55,026 nt of DNA, from assembly GCA_021810565.1 (NCBI GenBank), contig JAJZIM010000015.1, forward strand, positions 1-55,026, read 5' to 3'. The position numbers and the translations under genes were made by a program. A model generated the notes under the pieces. That model did not search any database. It had not been told where the DNA came from and saw only the letters and a list, made by a program, of their open reading frames with translations. The DNA is from Bacillota bacterium. Lineage in GTDB: Bacteria; Bacillota; Sulfobacillia; JAJZIM01. Each line of letters opens with the position of its first letter. Position 1 is the stretch's first letter. Below, piece by piece: positions 43,129-50,703 of this stretch.

Positions 43129-44499
43129 TCAAACCCTCCAGAAGCGGCGGGCCCAGCCCCGCCGCGCCATGTCCGCGCGCAGCTCCAGCAGGGCGGTGTA
43201 GGTGGGCAGCACCCAGACCACGCCCCCGGCGCCGATGCCGGCCAGGGCGCGCTCCAGCGCCGTGATGGGCCGCTCGATCACCGAGACGCGCTGGGGCGGC
43301 ACCCCGGCGTACTTCAGCCGCAAGGCCATGTCCGCGGCGCGAATGCCGGAGGCGATGATGCGGGAGGACGCCCCGGCCAGGGGCTCGAAATCCACGTCCC
43401 ACAGCCAGGACACGTCGGTGCCGTCGGCATAGCGGTCGTTGATGGCCAGGACCAACACCTGCTCCCCCCGCTCCTGGCCCAGGGTGCGCAGCACCTGGTT
43501 GAAGCCGACGGGGTTCTTCACCAGGGCCAAGCGCACCTCCCGGCCGCGCACCCGCAGCCGCTCCATCCGGCCGAAGACGGTGCTGTATTCGGCCAGGTCC
43601 CGCCCCAGGGCCGGCACGTCCTCTCCCATGGCCCAGGCTGCCGCCAGGGCTCCCAGGACGTTGTACACATTGTACAACCCGGGCAGGGGGAAGGTGAACT
43701 CCAGCTCCCCCCGGGGCGTCGCCACCGTCAGCCGGGCCCCCTCCGCCCGGGGCCGCAGGCGGCGCAGGCTGATCGCCGGCTCCGGGCGGGCCAGGCCGCA
43801 CTCGGAACAGGCCCAATGGCCCAGGTGGGCATAGAAATATCGCCGGTAGCCGAGCGGCTGCCCGCACCGGCAGGTGCGCGCCTCCGCCGCGTGCTCCCGC
43901 CGGGAGGTGCCCAGGGAGGCATCGTCGACCCCGAAGTACACCGCCCGCAGATCGGTACCCTCCGCCAGTCCGGCCACCAGCGGATCGTCCGCGTTCAGGG
44001 CCAGGAAGCCCCCGGGCCGAAAGTGCGCCAAGCCCCGGCGCACCAGCTCCACGGAATGCTCCAGCTCGCCGTAGCGGTCCAACTGGTCGCGGAAGAAGTT
44101 GGTCACCACCCCGCCGACGGGTGAGAGCTCGGCCGCCGCCCGCGGCATGGTGGCCTCGTCCACCTCCAGGACGGCCAGTTCCGCTCGCAGACGGCCCCAG
44201 GGGTCGCACTCGGTCAGGAAGGCCGTGGTCAACCCCACCAGCAGGTTGGCCCCGGCAGCGTTGTGGCACACCCGGTGCCCTCGGCGCAGCATCCCCGCCA
44301 GCAGGTTGGCGGTGGTGGTCTTGCCGTTGGTGCCGGTCACCAAAAGGCTGCCCGTCCCGACCTGGGCGGCCATCCGCCGCAGAAAATCCGGCTCCAGGGC
44401 GAGCACCACCCGGCCCGGCAGGGTCGACCCGCCGCGCCCCGACCAGCGGCTCAGCTGCCGGGTGAGCTTGCCGGCTCCCACGGCTACCGTCTGGCGCAT
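43129..44499 (-). CDS. murT: Lipid II isoglutaminyl synthase subunit MurT
   Basis: A 456-residue Mur-ligase homologue. LLVTGTNGKTTTANLLAGML is the ATP-binding P-loop, HNAAGANLLVGLTTAFL and VVTNFFRDQLDRYGELEHSVELV are family blocks, and CRCGQ...ACSECG is the four-cysteine zinc ribbon characteristic of MurT. ALVKNPVGFNQVLRTL and VLAINDRYADGTDVSWLWDVDFE lie in the C-terminal DUF1727 domain. With GatD it converts D-glutamate in lipid II to D-isoglutamine, a common feature of Gram-positive walls. ATG 44499 has AAGGGGG upstream. It heads the operon murT-gatD-trxB-selB and onwards. Confidence 0.95.
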   Translation of the reverse strand: MRQTVAVGAGKLTRQLSRWSGRGGSTLPGRVVLALEPDFLRRMAAQVGTGSLLVTGTNGKTTTANLLAGMLRRGHRVCHNAAGANLLVGLTTAFLTECDPWGRLRAELAVLEVDEATMPRAAAELSPVGGVVTNFFRDQLDRYGELEHSVELVRRGLAHFRPGGFLALNADDPLVAGLAEGTDLRAVYFGVDDASLGTSRREHAAEARTCRCGQPLGYRRYFYAHLGHWACSECGLARPEPAISLRRLRPRAEGARLTVATPRGELEFTFPLPGLYNVYNVLGALAAAWAMGEDVPALGRDLAEYSTVFGRMERLRVRGREVRLALVKNPVGFNQVLRTLGQERGEQVLVLAINDRYADGTDVSWLWDVDFEPLAGASSRIIASGIRAADMALRLKYAGVPPQRVSVIERPITALERALAGIGAGGVVWVLPTYTALLELRADMARRGWARRFWRV

Positions 44500-44522
44500 C
44501 CTTTTCCCCCTTCACCCGCTTA

Positions 44523-44552
44523 ATTTTAACCGAAGGGATGCCCTCCTGGCAA
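44523..44552 (-). promoter_or_regulatory. Predicted promoter of the murT operon
   Basis: TTGCCA (44552-44547), 18 bases, TAAAAT (44528-44523) on the minus strand, 24 bases before the murT start. It closely resembles the predicted secA promoter. Confidence 0.6.
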
Positions 44553-44688
44553 ACCCACCGGCGATGCCGTTTCGGGCCCGCCGGCGACCGATCCGGTTTG
44601 GTTTCCCCCGGGATGTGCGCCTCGCCGATGCACCCCCGGGTCGCGCGGGGCATAAGCTGCCGGAAGGAAGACCGGAAGGGAGGTGTTT

Positions 44689-44814
44689 ATGGAGATGCTG
44701 CCTTCTTTGCCGACCGGCAGGCTGGCGCCGTTGGGGTGGGCCCTGCTGGGGCTCGGCACCCTGCTCCTGGTGTTCACCGGTCCCTGGGGCAAGAAGTTCG
44801 CCCCCGGCGAGTGA
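44689..44814 (+). CDS. 41-residue single-pass membrane protein
   Basis: A short protein, MEMLPSLPTGRLAPLGWALL then GLGTLLLVFTGPWGKKFAPGE, with one hydrophobic helix. ATG 44689 has a strong GGAGG six bases upstream, which supports translation. It opens a cluster of small plus-strand genes that run toward the split subtilase. The family is unknown. Confidence 0.6.
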   Translation: MEMLPSLPTGRLAPLGWALLGLGTLLLVFTGPWGKKFAPGE

Positions 44815-44866
44815 TGGTGCCGGGGATTCCGGGCGAACCATCCTCGGAGAGGAGCGTACACAGAGC

Positions 44867-45439
44867 ATGACCGACAGCATGCCGCTGACCCTGGCCCAAC
44901 AGCGCCTGGGCATCCACCGTTTGGGCCGGCCGGAGCACCCCAAGGCGGCGGTCCCCGCCGCCGATCCCGGCGTCGCCGCCGCCAGCGCAGCCGCCCTGCT
45001 GCCGGTGGACCTCGCCGAGCTTGCCCCCGATCCCGCCCCCCCTCCCGACGCCTTCCCGGATCCCGATCCGGCCCCCGCGGCGGTAGCCGATCCGCCGCCG
45101 GAACCCGAGGCCGCCGCCTTGACCGCGCCATCGCGCCCGCCCACGGCGGATCCCCCCCTGGCCGCCATCCGGGAGCTGTCCGCCGGGATCTACGACCTGG
45201 GGCGCAGGATCCAGGCCACCGCCTTGCACCTGGAATCCCTCTACGACCTATGGGCCCTGCCCGCGGAGGAGTACGAGGCAGCCCATCCCGCCGCCGCGGG
45301 GCCGCGACCCGCCGCGCCCCTCCCCGACCACCGGGGTATGGACCTGAAGACCCTGTTGGAGTTCCTCGGCTCCTCGGACATCCTGCGGCTGATGGCGGAC
45401 AAGGTGCTGGCCGCGACTCGGGAATCGTCCCCCCGCTAG
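44867..45439 (+). CDS. Hypothetical Pro/Ala-rich protein
   Basis: A 190-residue protein of unknown function. The start PLTLAQQRLGIHRLGRPEHP is followed by a long low-complexity Ala/Pro/Asp segment (about residues 25-95). A better-ordered end, AIRELSAGIYDLGRRIQATALHLESLYDLWAL and MDLKTLLEFLGSSDILRLMADKVL, is helical. AGAGGAG lies about 12 bases before ATG 44867. It is the second gene of a small cluster. Confidence 0.6.
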   Translation: MTDSMPLTLAQQRLGIHRLGRPEHPKAAVPAADPGVAAASAAALLPVDLAELAPDPAPPPDAFPDPDPAPAAVADPPPEPEAAALTAPSRPPTADPPLAAIRELSAGIYDLGRRIQATALHLESLYDLWALPAEEYEAAHPAAAGPRPAAPLPDHRGMDLKTLLEFLGSSDILRLMADKVLAATRESSPR

Positions 45440-45456
45440 GGGCGGGGGGAGACGGC

Positions 45457-45780
45457 ATGGACGCCCCGGTGGACGCGGATCTGGAACGGCTGCTGGCGCT
45501 GCTCGCCCGCCCCCTGCCCTACCTCCCCGCCCCCGTGGGCCGGCTGCTGACCCGCTGGCGGTTGGCGCTCACCCGGGTGCCGGTGGTGGTGCAATTGCGG
45601 CCAGGATGCGCTCCCGAGCGCCTAATCCGCTGGGTGCGGCACCGCCACGGTCGGCCGGGTCCCGCCTTGGAACTGGCCGACGCCTTCGCCGCACAACTGC
45701 CGGTCGCCGCCTTGGAAGAACTGCGGCGGGATCCGGAGGTGACCCTGGTTGTCCTGGACCGAACCGGGCACGCCCTGTGA
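45457..45780 (+). CDS. Small protein resembling a stand-alone subtilisin propeptide (I9-like)
   Basis: A 107-residue protein. From about residue 42 the pattern VVVQLRPGCAPERLIRWV, then ALELADAFAAQLPVAALEEL, then RRDPEVTLVVLDRTG follows the inhibitor I9/subtilisin pro-domain: a first strand, helix, a central A.A..LP strand, helix and a last strand ending 'dp.V..v..D'. There is no protease domain after it. ATG 45457 has GGGGGGAG eight bases upstream. It is convergent with the broken subtilase gene at 46069. It might inhibit or help fold a subtilase. The assignment is by pattern only. Confidence 0.5.
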   Translation: MDAPVDADLERLLALLARPLPYLPAPVGRLLTRWRLALTRVPVVVQLRPGCAPERLIRWVRHRHGRPGPALELADAFAAQLPVAALEELRRDPEVTLVVLDRTGHAL

Positions 45781-46039
45781 ACCGCGGCCCCCCGCCCACC
45801 CCCTGCGGCTGGCCCTGGTAGGAGCGCTGGGCTTCGTCACCTGGCAAGTGGGCATCGACACCGCCAACCGGCGCCTGTCGCCGCCGCGGGTGTACCTGGA
45901 GAACACCATGGCCGGCGTCCTCTTCGGCCTGTTGAGCGGCATGTACTGGCCGGGTCTCGGCTACGCCCAGTTCATCGCGCTGACGGCCTTCCTGGCCGGC
46001 CTGGTCAGCACCCTGCTCTTCAAGCTGCTGCGCATTTGA
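45749..46039 (+). CDS. Small membrane protein of unknown function
   Basis: A 96-residue protein with two or three hydrophobic segments, LALVGALGFVTWQVGI, AGVLFGLLSGMYWPGLGYAQFIAL and LAGLVSTLLFKLL. TTG 45749 has GGAGGTGA nine bases upstream and lies inside the end of the I9-like gene (32-base overlap), so the two are coupled. No family is recognised. Confidence 0.55.
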   Translation: MSWTEPGTPCEPRPPAHPLRLALVGALGFVTWQVGIDTANRRLSPPRVYLENTMAGVLFGLLSGMYWPGLGYAQFIALTAFLAGLVSTLLFKLLRI

Positions 46040-46068
46040 GGGGGAGCCGCCCGCGAGGCGGCTCCCCC
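46040..46068. terminator. Shared hairpin between convergent genes
   Basis: GGGGGAGCCGCC, a four-base loop and GGCGGCTCCCCC form a long near-perfect stem between the plus-strand cluster and the minus-strand subtilase fragment. It has no clear U-tract on either strand but probably serves both. Confidence 0.65.
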
Positions 46069-46470
46069 TCATCCGGCGGCCGCGGCGCGCCCTCCCGCGG
46101 CCGCCTGAGCGTCCAGATAGCCGCTCCCCTGCACGTCAGGGGGGTAGCCGCGGTCCTGGGCCGTACCGAGGAGGCGCTCCTTGAGGGCGTCGGGAGACAA
46201 GGTGGGCTCGAGGCACAGCATTTGAGCCGCCACCCCCGCCGCCAGGGGCGTGGCCATGGAGGTGCCCGACAGTTCGAAGTAGTGCTGGCCCACCCGGGCC
46301 GCCGCCAGCTTCTTGTCCAGATAGGAGCCGGGCGCCCGCAGGGAGATCACCCGCACCCCCGGGGAGAGCAAATCCGGCTTGGTGACGCCGTCCGTCGTGG
46401 GACCGCGGCTGGAGAAGGGAGCCACCACGTCGTCGGGGCGCGGTACGGTGCGCCGGTCGTCAGAAGGTCC
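46069..46470 (-). pseudogene. 3' half of a subtilisin-like (S8) protease gene
   Basis: The last 130 or so residues of the recombinase reading frame are not recombinase: they read VGPSDDRRTVPRPDDVVAPF, FSSRGPTTDGVTKPDLLSPGV and FELSGTSMATPLAAGVAAQML, the end of an S8 subtilase, with the catalytic serine in GTSMATP. The catalytic Asp and His, the signal peptide and the pro-domain are missing. The other half is not found anywhere in the window. The join to recombinase sequence is near 46465-46490, in the subtilase 'vtVGA.dd' strand. Confidence 0.85.
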
Positions 46471-47928
46471 AACATGTGATCCGTCTGCCGGATGGACCCG
46501 GCCCTCCAAGACCACCTTGCCCGTACGGTCCACGGTGATGCGAGTGACGAGCCGCAGCAGGACGTTCCGCCGCTCGTCCAAGGACATGGCCGATCCGGCG
46601 TCCTGCCGCAGGACAGCTAGCCATTCCAAGACCGGGCCTAAGTCCATGGGTACACGGGAGGCGTGTTTTGCCGCCCGGTCCTGGGCTTCGAGTATAGCCA
46701 GTTGGGCATCTATCCGCCGCAGGTTCTCCCGCACCTCGTCCAGCTTGGCCATGCCCTCTGCCACCAAAACCAATAGATTGCGCCGCCCACTTTGGAGCTT
46801 GTCCATTTGGCTCCTCAGCCGCTTCAAATCTGACCCCCGGCCTATGTCCTCCGATCGCACGGCCAAGAGCGAGCGCCAGAAGTCCTCCGGCCTGCCAAGG
46901 TAATCCTGGACGGTGGTCCAAACCGTAGCGTCCAGGTTGTCCATCCGGTGGTACCCGTTGGGGCACCGCCCCCCATCGCCGCGCTCCATCTGGCCCTGGC
47001 GATTTAGGCAGACGTAATAGGAGGCGAGACCCGGCACCGGTCGCTTGCGAAAGGCCCGCAGGGAAGCCCCGCATTCCCCACACTGCAGGATTCCCGACAG
47101 AAGCGCCGGGTTATTGGTGCCAGACCTGCAGCGGCGAGAATTTTCCATCAGTAGTGCGTTTGCAGCCGCGAAGGTCTCTGGGACCACGATGCGCGGGCAG
47201 GCCACGAAAATCCGCCGGCCCTCATTGTCCGTCCCTTGGGACAACATCCCGGCGTAGGCCGTTATCCTAAGGATGCGCAGCACCTCGCCGCGATCCCAGT
47301 CCCCTCCCTTGGGCGCGGCAATGCCGTCCCGATTCAGTCCCCGGGCCACACTGGGACTGCCCATGCCCGAGATGTATTCCTGAAAGATCCTGCGTACCAC
47401 CTCGGCTTGGTCCTCCCGAACCCGGACCTCTTTGACGACCTTGTCGTATGCGTATCCGTACATGTTGCTCGGTGGACAGGCCACCCCTCCCAAGGATGCC
47501 TTTCGGCGCTTCCCCCTTATCGTCCGCTGCCGGATCTTCTCCCGCTCCATCTGAGCCATAGCTCCGCGAATGGATAGGAAGAACCGCCCCTCGGAGGTAT
47601 TCTCCCAAGTCATGTCCACGAAGACGATGCGCACCCCGTTGTGGGTGATTTCATCGGTAACGACCAAGAGGTCCACGGTGTCCCGTGATAGACGGTCTGG
47701 ATCCATGACCACCAGACCGCACAGATCCGCGGCGTTCCTCAGCCGCTGCATCGCCGGCCTTTTGAGGGTGGAGCCGGAGTGGCCCTCGTCAATGAACTCG
47801 ATTATATCAGCCCCCGGGAATTCCTCCAGCGCCCTGCGGCGGCATCTATCCAGCTGGTCTCCCAAGGAGTAGCCATGCTTCGCCTGTTCATCCGTGGACA
47901 CCCTCACGTAAATGCCCACTTTCACCAA
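46069..47928 (-). CDS. Large serine recombinase (integrase), reading into a subtilase remnant
   Basis: A 619-codon frame. The resolvase catalytic domain is KVGIYVRVSTDEQAKHGYSL (catalytic Ser), IEFIDEGHSGSTLKRPAM and DPDRLSRDTVDL. The recombinase domain follows (PPSNMYGYAYDKVVKEVRV; GSPSVARGLNRDGIAAPKG). A zinc ribbon, CGECGASLRAF...YYVCLNRQG...RCPNGYH, and a coiled coil (KRLRSQMDKLQSGRRNLL) come next, then the usual end RLVTRITVDRTGKVVLEG. From about 46470 the frame is subtilase. Such enzymes integrate and excise prophage or conjugative elements. TTG 47928 has GGAGG nine bases upstream. The original recombinase stop has probably been replaced by host sequence at the attachment site. Confidence 0.9.
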   Translation of the reverse strand: MVKVGIYVRVSTDEQAKHGYSLGDQLDRCRRRALEEFPGADIIEFIDEGHSGSTLKRPAMQRLRNAADLCGLVVMDPDRLSRDTVDLLVVTDEITHNGVRIVFVDMTWENTSEGRFFLSIRGAMAQMEREKIRQRTIRGKRRKASLGGVACPPSNMYGYAYDKVVKEVRVREDQAEVVRRIFQEYISGMGSPSVARGLNRDGIAAPKGGDWDRGEVLRILRITAYAGMLSQGTDNEGRRIFVACPRIVVPETFAAANALLMENSRRCRSGTNNPALLSGILQCGECGASLRAFRKRPVPGLASYYVCLNRQGQMERGDGGRCPNGYHRMDNLDATVWTTVQDYLGRPEDFWRSLLAVRSEDIGRGSDLKRLRSQMDKLQSGRRNLLVLVAEGMAKLDEVRENLRRIDAQLAILEAQDRAAKHASRVPMDLGPVLEWLAVLRQDAGSAMSLDERRNVLLRLVTRITVDRTGKVVLEGRVHPADGSHVGPSDDRRTVPRPDDVVAPFSSRGPTTDGVTKPDLLSPGVRVISLRAPGSYLDKKLAAARVGQHYFELSGTSMATPLAAGVAAQMLCLEPTLSPDALKERLLGTAQDRGYPPDVQGSGYLDAQAAAGGRAAAAG

Positions 47929-48067
47929 GTACCGGCACCTCCCTTTCCGCCTTTGAAAGCGCCTGCCGTACGATCTCCCTCCGGGCATCTTCCGCCGCTT
48001 CCGGCTCTGGATATGCACCCCATGTCACCACGTATTCGACAAGCACCTGCATACTCTTCTTTTCCAT
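47888..48067 (-). CDS. Small protein overlapping the recombinase start
   Basis: A 59-residue protein, MEKKSMQVLVEYVVTWGAYP then EPEAAEDARREIVRQALSKAER. AAGGAGG is about 11 bases upstream of ATG 48067. It overlaps the recombinase start by 41 bases, so the two are co-translated. Small partners of serine integrases include directionality factors; whether this is one is unknown. It has a strand followed by a charged helix but no recognisable DNA-binding motif. Confidence 0.55.
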   Translation of the reverse strand: MEKKSMQVLVEYVVTWGAYPEPEAAEDARREIVRQALSKAEREVPVLGESGHLREGVHG

Positions 48068-48200
48068 GGGGTGCCCCACCTCCTTTTCAAAGCTATGCTC
48101 GATCTCACCCAGGACGGCCCTGTTCCCCTGCCTCCCGGTCCTCCAGAACCTGACACACGGCACACGTTCCATGCCTGGGAGCTAGTCCAGCGCCTCCCAC

Positions 48201-48230
48201 GAAAAGGCCCCGGGGATTTCCCCAGGGCCT
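48201..48230 (-). terminator. Terminator in the recombinase leader
   Basis: On the minus strand AGGCCCTGGGG-AAAT-CCCCGGGGCCT is followed by TTTTCG. It lies downstream of the predicted promoter at 48322-48351 and upstream of the recombinase operon, so transcripts must pass it. Confidence 0.8.
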
Positions 48231-48321
48231 CAGGCCGTCTTATGGACATACTTATCGGGCGACGCTAGAGTGACATGTGCAAATTTTCAGTTTAATTCCT
48301 CATATTCCTTTTTTCGGCCGC

Positions 48322-48351
48322 ATTATATCCTGGTGGGGGCCTACCTGTCAA
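48322..48351 (-). promoter_or_regulatory. Strong predicted promoter of the recombinase operon
   Basis: TTGACA (48351-48346), 18 bases, TATAAT (48327-48322): both hexamers match consensus on the minus strand. It overlaps the 3' end of the upstream helix-turn-helix gene and leaves a leader of about 250 bases before ATG 48067. Confidence 0.75.
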
Positions 48352-48595
48352 TAGGCTCCGAACAATTTTTCTGGGAAACTTGCTGCGGCCGCCCTGTAGG
48401 TTCGTGGTACCAGGTTGTGGTCGGTGTAGTTCCCCTGGCTGTCACCGTAGGCTCCTTGCATCGCGGTAGACGTAGGCCCGCGCGGGAGGCCGCCTTGCGA
48501 ATGGCTGCGGCGCTTACCTGAAGTTCGGCGGCGATCCTTTTTGCGGGCCAGCCCCGCCTTATCAGACGGAGGATTTGTTCCTGGGGAATGTTCAT
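48341..48595 (-). CDS. Small helix-turn-helix protein
   Basis: An 84-residue protein. The N-terminal MNIPQEQILRLIRRGWPAKR then IAAELQVSAAAIRKAASRAGLRLP forms a resolvase/homeodomain-like helix-turn-helix; the remaining 45 residues are polar and probably flexible. GGGAGGAGGG precedes ATG 48595. It is divergent from the XRE regulator and has its own promoter at 48696-48724. It probably takes part in controlling the element. Confidence 0.65.
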   Translation of the reverse strand: MNIPQEQILRLIRRGWPAKRIAAELQVSAAAIRKAASRAGLRLPRCKEPTVTARGTTPTTTWYHEPTGRPQQVSQKNCSEPIDR

Positions 48596-48695
48596 GGGAG
48601 ACCCTCCTCCCGTTCTCTGGCAGGATTCCGGCGCGCTGTGCCGAAAGGAACAAGACAGGCAGACCTTGCCACGGCTATGTTCGTTGTGCACACCC

Positions 48696-48724
48696 ATTAT
48701 AATGTTCGCTATACATACAGTCAA
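48696..48724 (-). promoter_or_regulatory. Promoter of the helix-turn-helix gene, overlapping the divergent XRE promoter
   Basis: TTGACT (48724-48719), 17 bases, TATAAT (48701-48696) on the minus strand. The palindrome ATTATAAT at 48696-48703 also supplies a TATAAT on the plus strand, 41 bases before the XRE start. ATGTTCG occurs at 48677-48683 and 48702-48708 and could be a regulator site. Confidence 0.6.
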
Positions 48725-48743
48725 GAGGTAAGGGGCGGTTCGC

Positions 48744-49085
48744 TTGCCCTCCCTTGGACAACGGATCAAGGAACTTCGGACGGCACGGCGCTTCTCTCAG
48801 GAGCGGCTAGCAGCCATGGTGAACGTGCCCCGTTCGGCCATCGCCAATTACGAACGCGGCGCCTACCGCCCAAGCCTGGACGTGCTGGTGCGGCTCGCGG
48901 ATTGCCTCGGCGTGTCACTCGACTACCTGGTCGGCCGGGAGGACGCCATTGTCGCGGCCGAGGCGACCGCCAGGTACAACGTGGGTCCTGACCCCGAGCA
49001 CGTAGCTGAGGTGCTGGCCGAAATGGAGACCCTGCTGAAGCGGCTTGAAAACCTGCGGAGCAAACTGTTGCGGATGCTGCGCTGA
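48744..49085 (+). CDS. XRE-family transcriptional regulator
   Basis: A 113-residue protein with an N-terminal Cro/CI-type helix-turn-helix, LGQRIKELRTARRFSQERLA, AMVNVPRSAIANYERGAYRP and LVRLADCLGVSLDYLVGRED, followed by a helical C-terminal tail AEVLAEMETLLKRLENLRSKLLRML likely used for dimerisation. TTG 48744 follows AAGAGGTAAGGGG. It is divergent from the small helix-turn-helix gene over a shared promoter region, the layout of a lysogeny-type switch. Confidence 0.85.
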   Translation: MPSLGQRIKELRTARRFSQERLAAMVNVPRSAIANYERGAYRPSLDVLVRLADCLGVSLDYLVGREDAIVAAEATARYNVGPDPEHVAEVLAEMETLLKRLENLRSKLLRMLR

Positions 49086-49167
49086 TTCTGGCCCCCACCA
49101 TTTACGACGCACGACTTCCTCGTCGCGTCACACCTCCGGGCAAAACTTCCTGGGCGAGGTGACTTGC

Positions 49168-50703
49168 TTGGAGCCGCACGAGGCCCTGGAGGCCCTGGTC
49201 AACTCCCACCAGTCCCGGGTGCAGGCGATTGCCTTCCGCATCCTGGGCTCCAGGCACGAGGCGGAGGACGTGGCCCAGGAAGCGTTTCTGAGGGCCTACG
49301 AACTGCTCAAGAGGGGGGAAGCGATAAAGAACCCGGGCGCATGGCTGGCCCGGGTAACGACGAACCTTGCTATAGGCAGGACCCGATTGGCGGAGCACCG
49401 GCTTGCGACAAACTTTGATCCCACGGCGGAGGACGGGGCCGTCTGGAGCAAGGCGGCCGACGACGCTGATCCTGGGGAGACCGCCGCCCGGCGGGCGGTG
49501 GCGGACTTGGTTTGGCGGCTGTCAGCCAAGCTCCCCGCGAGGTACCGCGCGGTGCTGGCCCTACGGACCATTGAGCAGATGGACTACCCCGAGATAGCAG
49601 AGGCCCTGGCCATCGGCCATGGCAACGCCAGGATGCTCTTCTCCCGCGCCAGGGAGGCCCTGCGCCGGGAGGTCATCCGCAACCTCGACCGGCGGGCCGT
49701 GGTCACCCCAGAGTGCAAGCCCGTCCTGGCCGACCTTCCCCGGTTCCTTGACAACCAGTTGCCCACAGAGCGCATGCGGGAGGTGGCCGAGCACCTGTCG
49801 GCCTGCCGGGCGTGCGCCCTGACGGAGCAGACCTGCCGCGACAGCTTGTTCGGGGTGGATTTGTGGCCGCTGCTTCTATCTAACCTGGCGGGGAACCTGC
49901 CTCAAGAGAAACCGTCCGTTCCGATTACAGGCGGGAAGTCGCGGCTGCATTCACTCGCCAAAAGGTGGGCGCGGGAGGGACCCGTCAGACTTGCGGCGGT
50001 GGCGCTCCTATCAGTATTGGTTGGAGGAGGCCTGGTTGCCGCGATGATGCACCCGCACAGTCCTTCTCCAAAACCGAGGCAGCCGGTCGGCGCGAAGGCG
50101 ACCGTGGTGCCTACCAAGCATTCTCCGGTGCACTCTCCTGTGCCGCAGACGAATACCGCACCCCAGCCGTCTTCCTCCGGCACCTTGAGGCCAACCCAGC
50201 CAGCCCCTCCCACGACGACCACTAGCCTGTATCCCTCTCTCGTGCTGCCAAGCACCAGCTTTTCTGTCGGGGGGACGTACTTCACGCTGGTGGCCGTTAG
50301 CATGACGGCTGGGGAAACGGTGAACGGGATCACCTGTCTGGCCTACACGCCGGTAGTCAACATCCTTGCCGATCCGTCATCTTCGGCCCCTTTCCCCTAT
50401 CCCTTCAGTGTTCAACTCGAAGGAATGACGTTCAAGGGGCCTGCAGTTACGGGGCAGCTTCCCAACGATGCAGAGACGTGTGGCTCCTCCTACTTTGCCG
50501 ACATGGGTACCCAGAGCAAAACCTATCCAGGCCCTGTAGGAGGAACCACCTGGTCCACACCTGACCTGACGGGTGCGCTGGTTTTGGATGCGAATCTCCC
50601 GGTGCAAGTGTCTGCCGGAGTTAGCAGCGTGATTGTTGTTGTTAGTGCAAACGGCAGCGGGAAGACGGCTAGCGTTCCAGTGAAGTGGAATAGCGCTACA
50701 TAG
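49168..50703 (+). CDS. Single-chain ECF sigma / anti-sigma / transmembrane / exported-domain protein
   Basis: A 511-residue protein joining parts that are normally separate. Residues 10-75 are sigma region 2 (AFRILGSRHEAEDVAQEAFL; NPGAWLARVTTNLAIGRTR) and 118-172 sigma region 4 (LPARYRAVLALRTIEQMDY; PEIAEALAIGHGNARMLFSR). Residues 183-222 are a zinc-finger anti-sigma domain (LPRFLDNQLPTERM; HLSACRAC, with H209, C213, C216). One membrane helix spans 273-293 (VRLAAVALLSVLVGGGLVAA). A Pro/Thr/Ser-rich linker leads to an outside beta-rich domain with cysteines in GITCLAYTP and ETCGSSYF. TTG 49168 has GAGGTG nearby. The sigma part would be tethered to the membrane under its own anti-sigma and must be freed, probably by proteolysis. 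Fused sigma/anti-sigma proteins are known in some actinobacterial ECF groups. Confidence 0.85.
   Translation: MEPHEALEALVNSHQSRVQAIAFRILGSRHEAEDVAQEAFLRAYELLKRGEAIKNPGAWLARVTTNLAIGRTRLAEHRLATNFDPTAEDGAVWSKAADDADPGETAARRAVADLVWRLSAKLPARYRAVLALRTIEQMDYPEIAEALAIGHGNARMLFSRAREALRREVIRNLDRRAVVTPECKPVLADLPRFLDNQLPTERMREVAEHLSACRACALTEQTCRDSLFGVDLWPLLLSNLAGNLPQEKPSVPITGGKSRLHSLAKRWAREGPVRLAAVALLSVLVGGGLVAAMMHPHSPSPKPRQPVGAKATVVPTKHSPVHSPVPQTNTAPQPSSSGTLRPTQPAPPTTTTSLYPSLVLPSTSFSVGGTYFTLVAVSMTAGETVNGITCLAYTPVVNILADPSSSAPFPYPFSVQLEGMTFKGPAVTGQLPNDAETCGSSYFADMGTQSKTYPGPVGGTTWSTPDLTGALVLDANLPVQVSAGVSSVIVVVSANGSGKTASVPVKWNSAT

Noticed and set aside
42389-44653. A 754-codon minus-strand frame that ends in gatD
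   Set aside because: Only the last 245 codons are GatD; the rest is an off-frame reading of murT.
46040-46068. Hairpin considered as an attachment site of the element
   Set aside because: It lies after the subtilase stop, outside the recombinase join, and is explained by a terminator between convergent genes.
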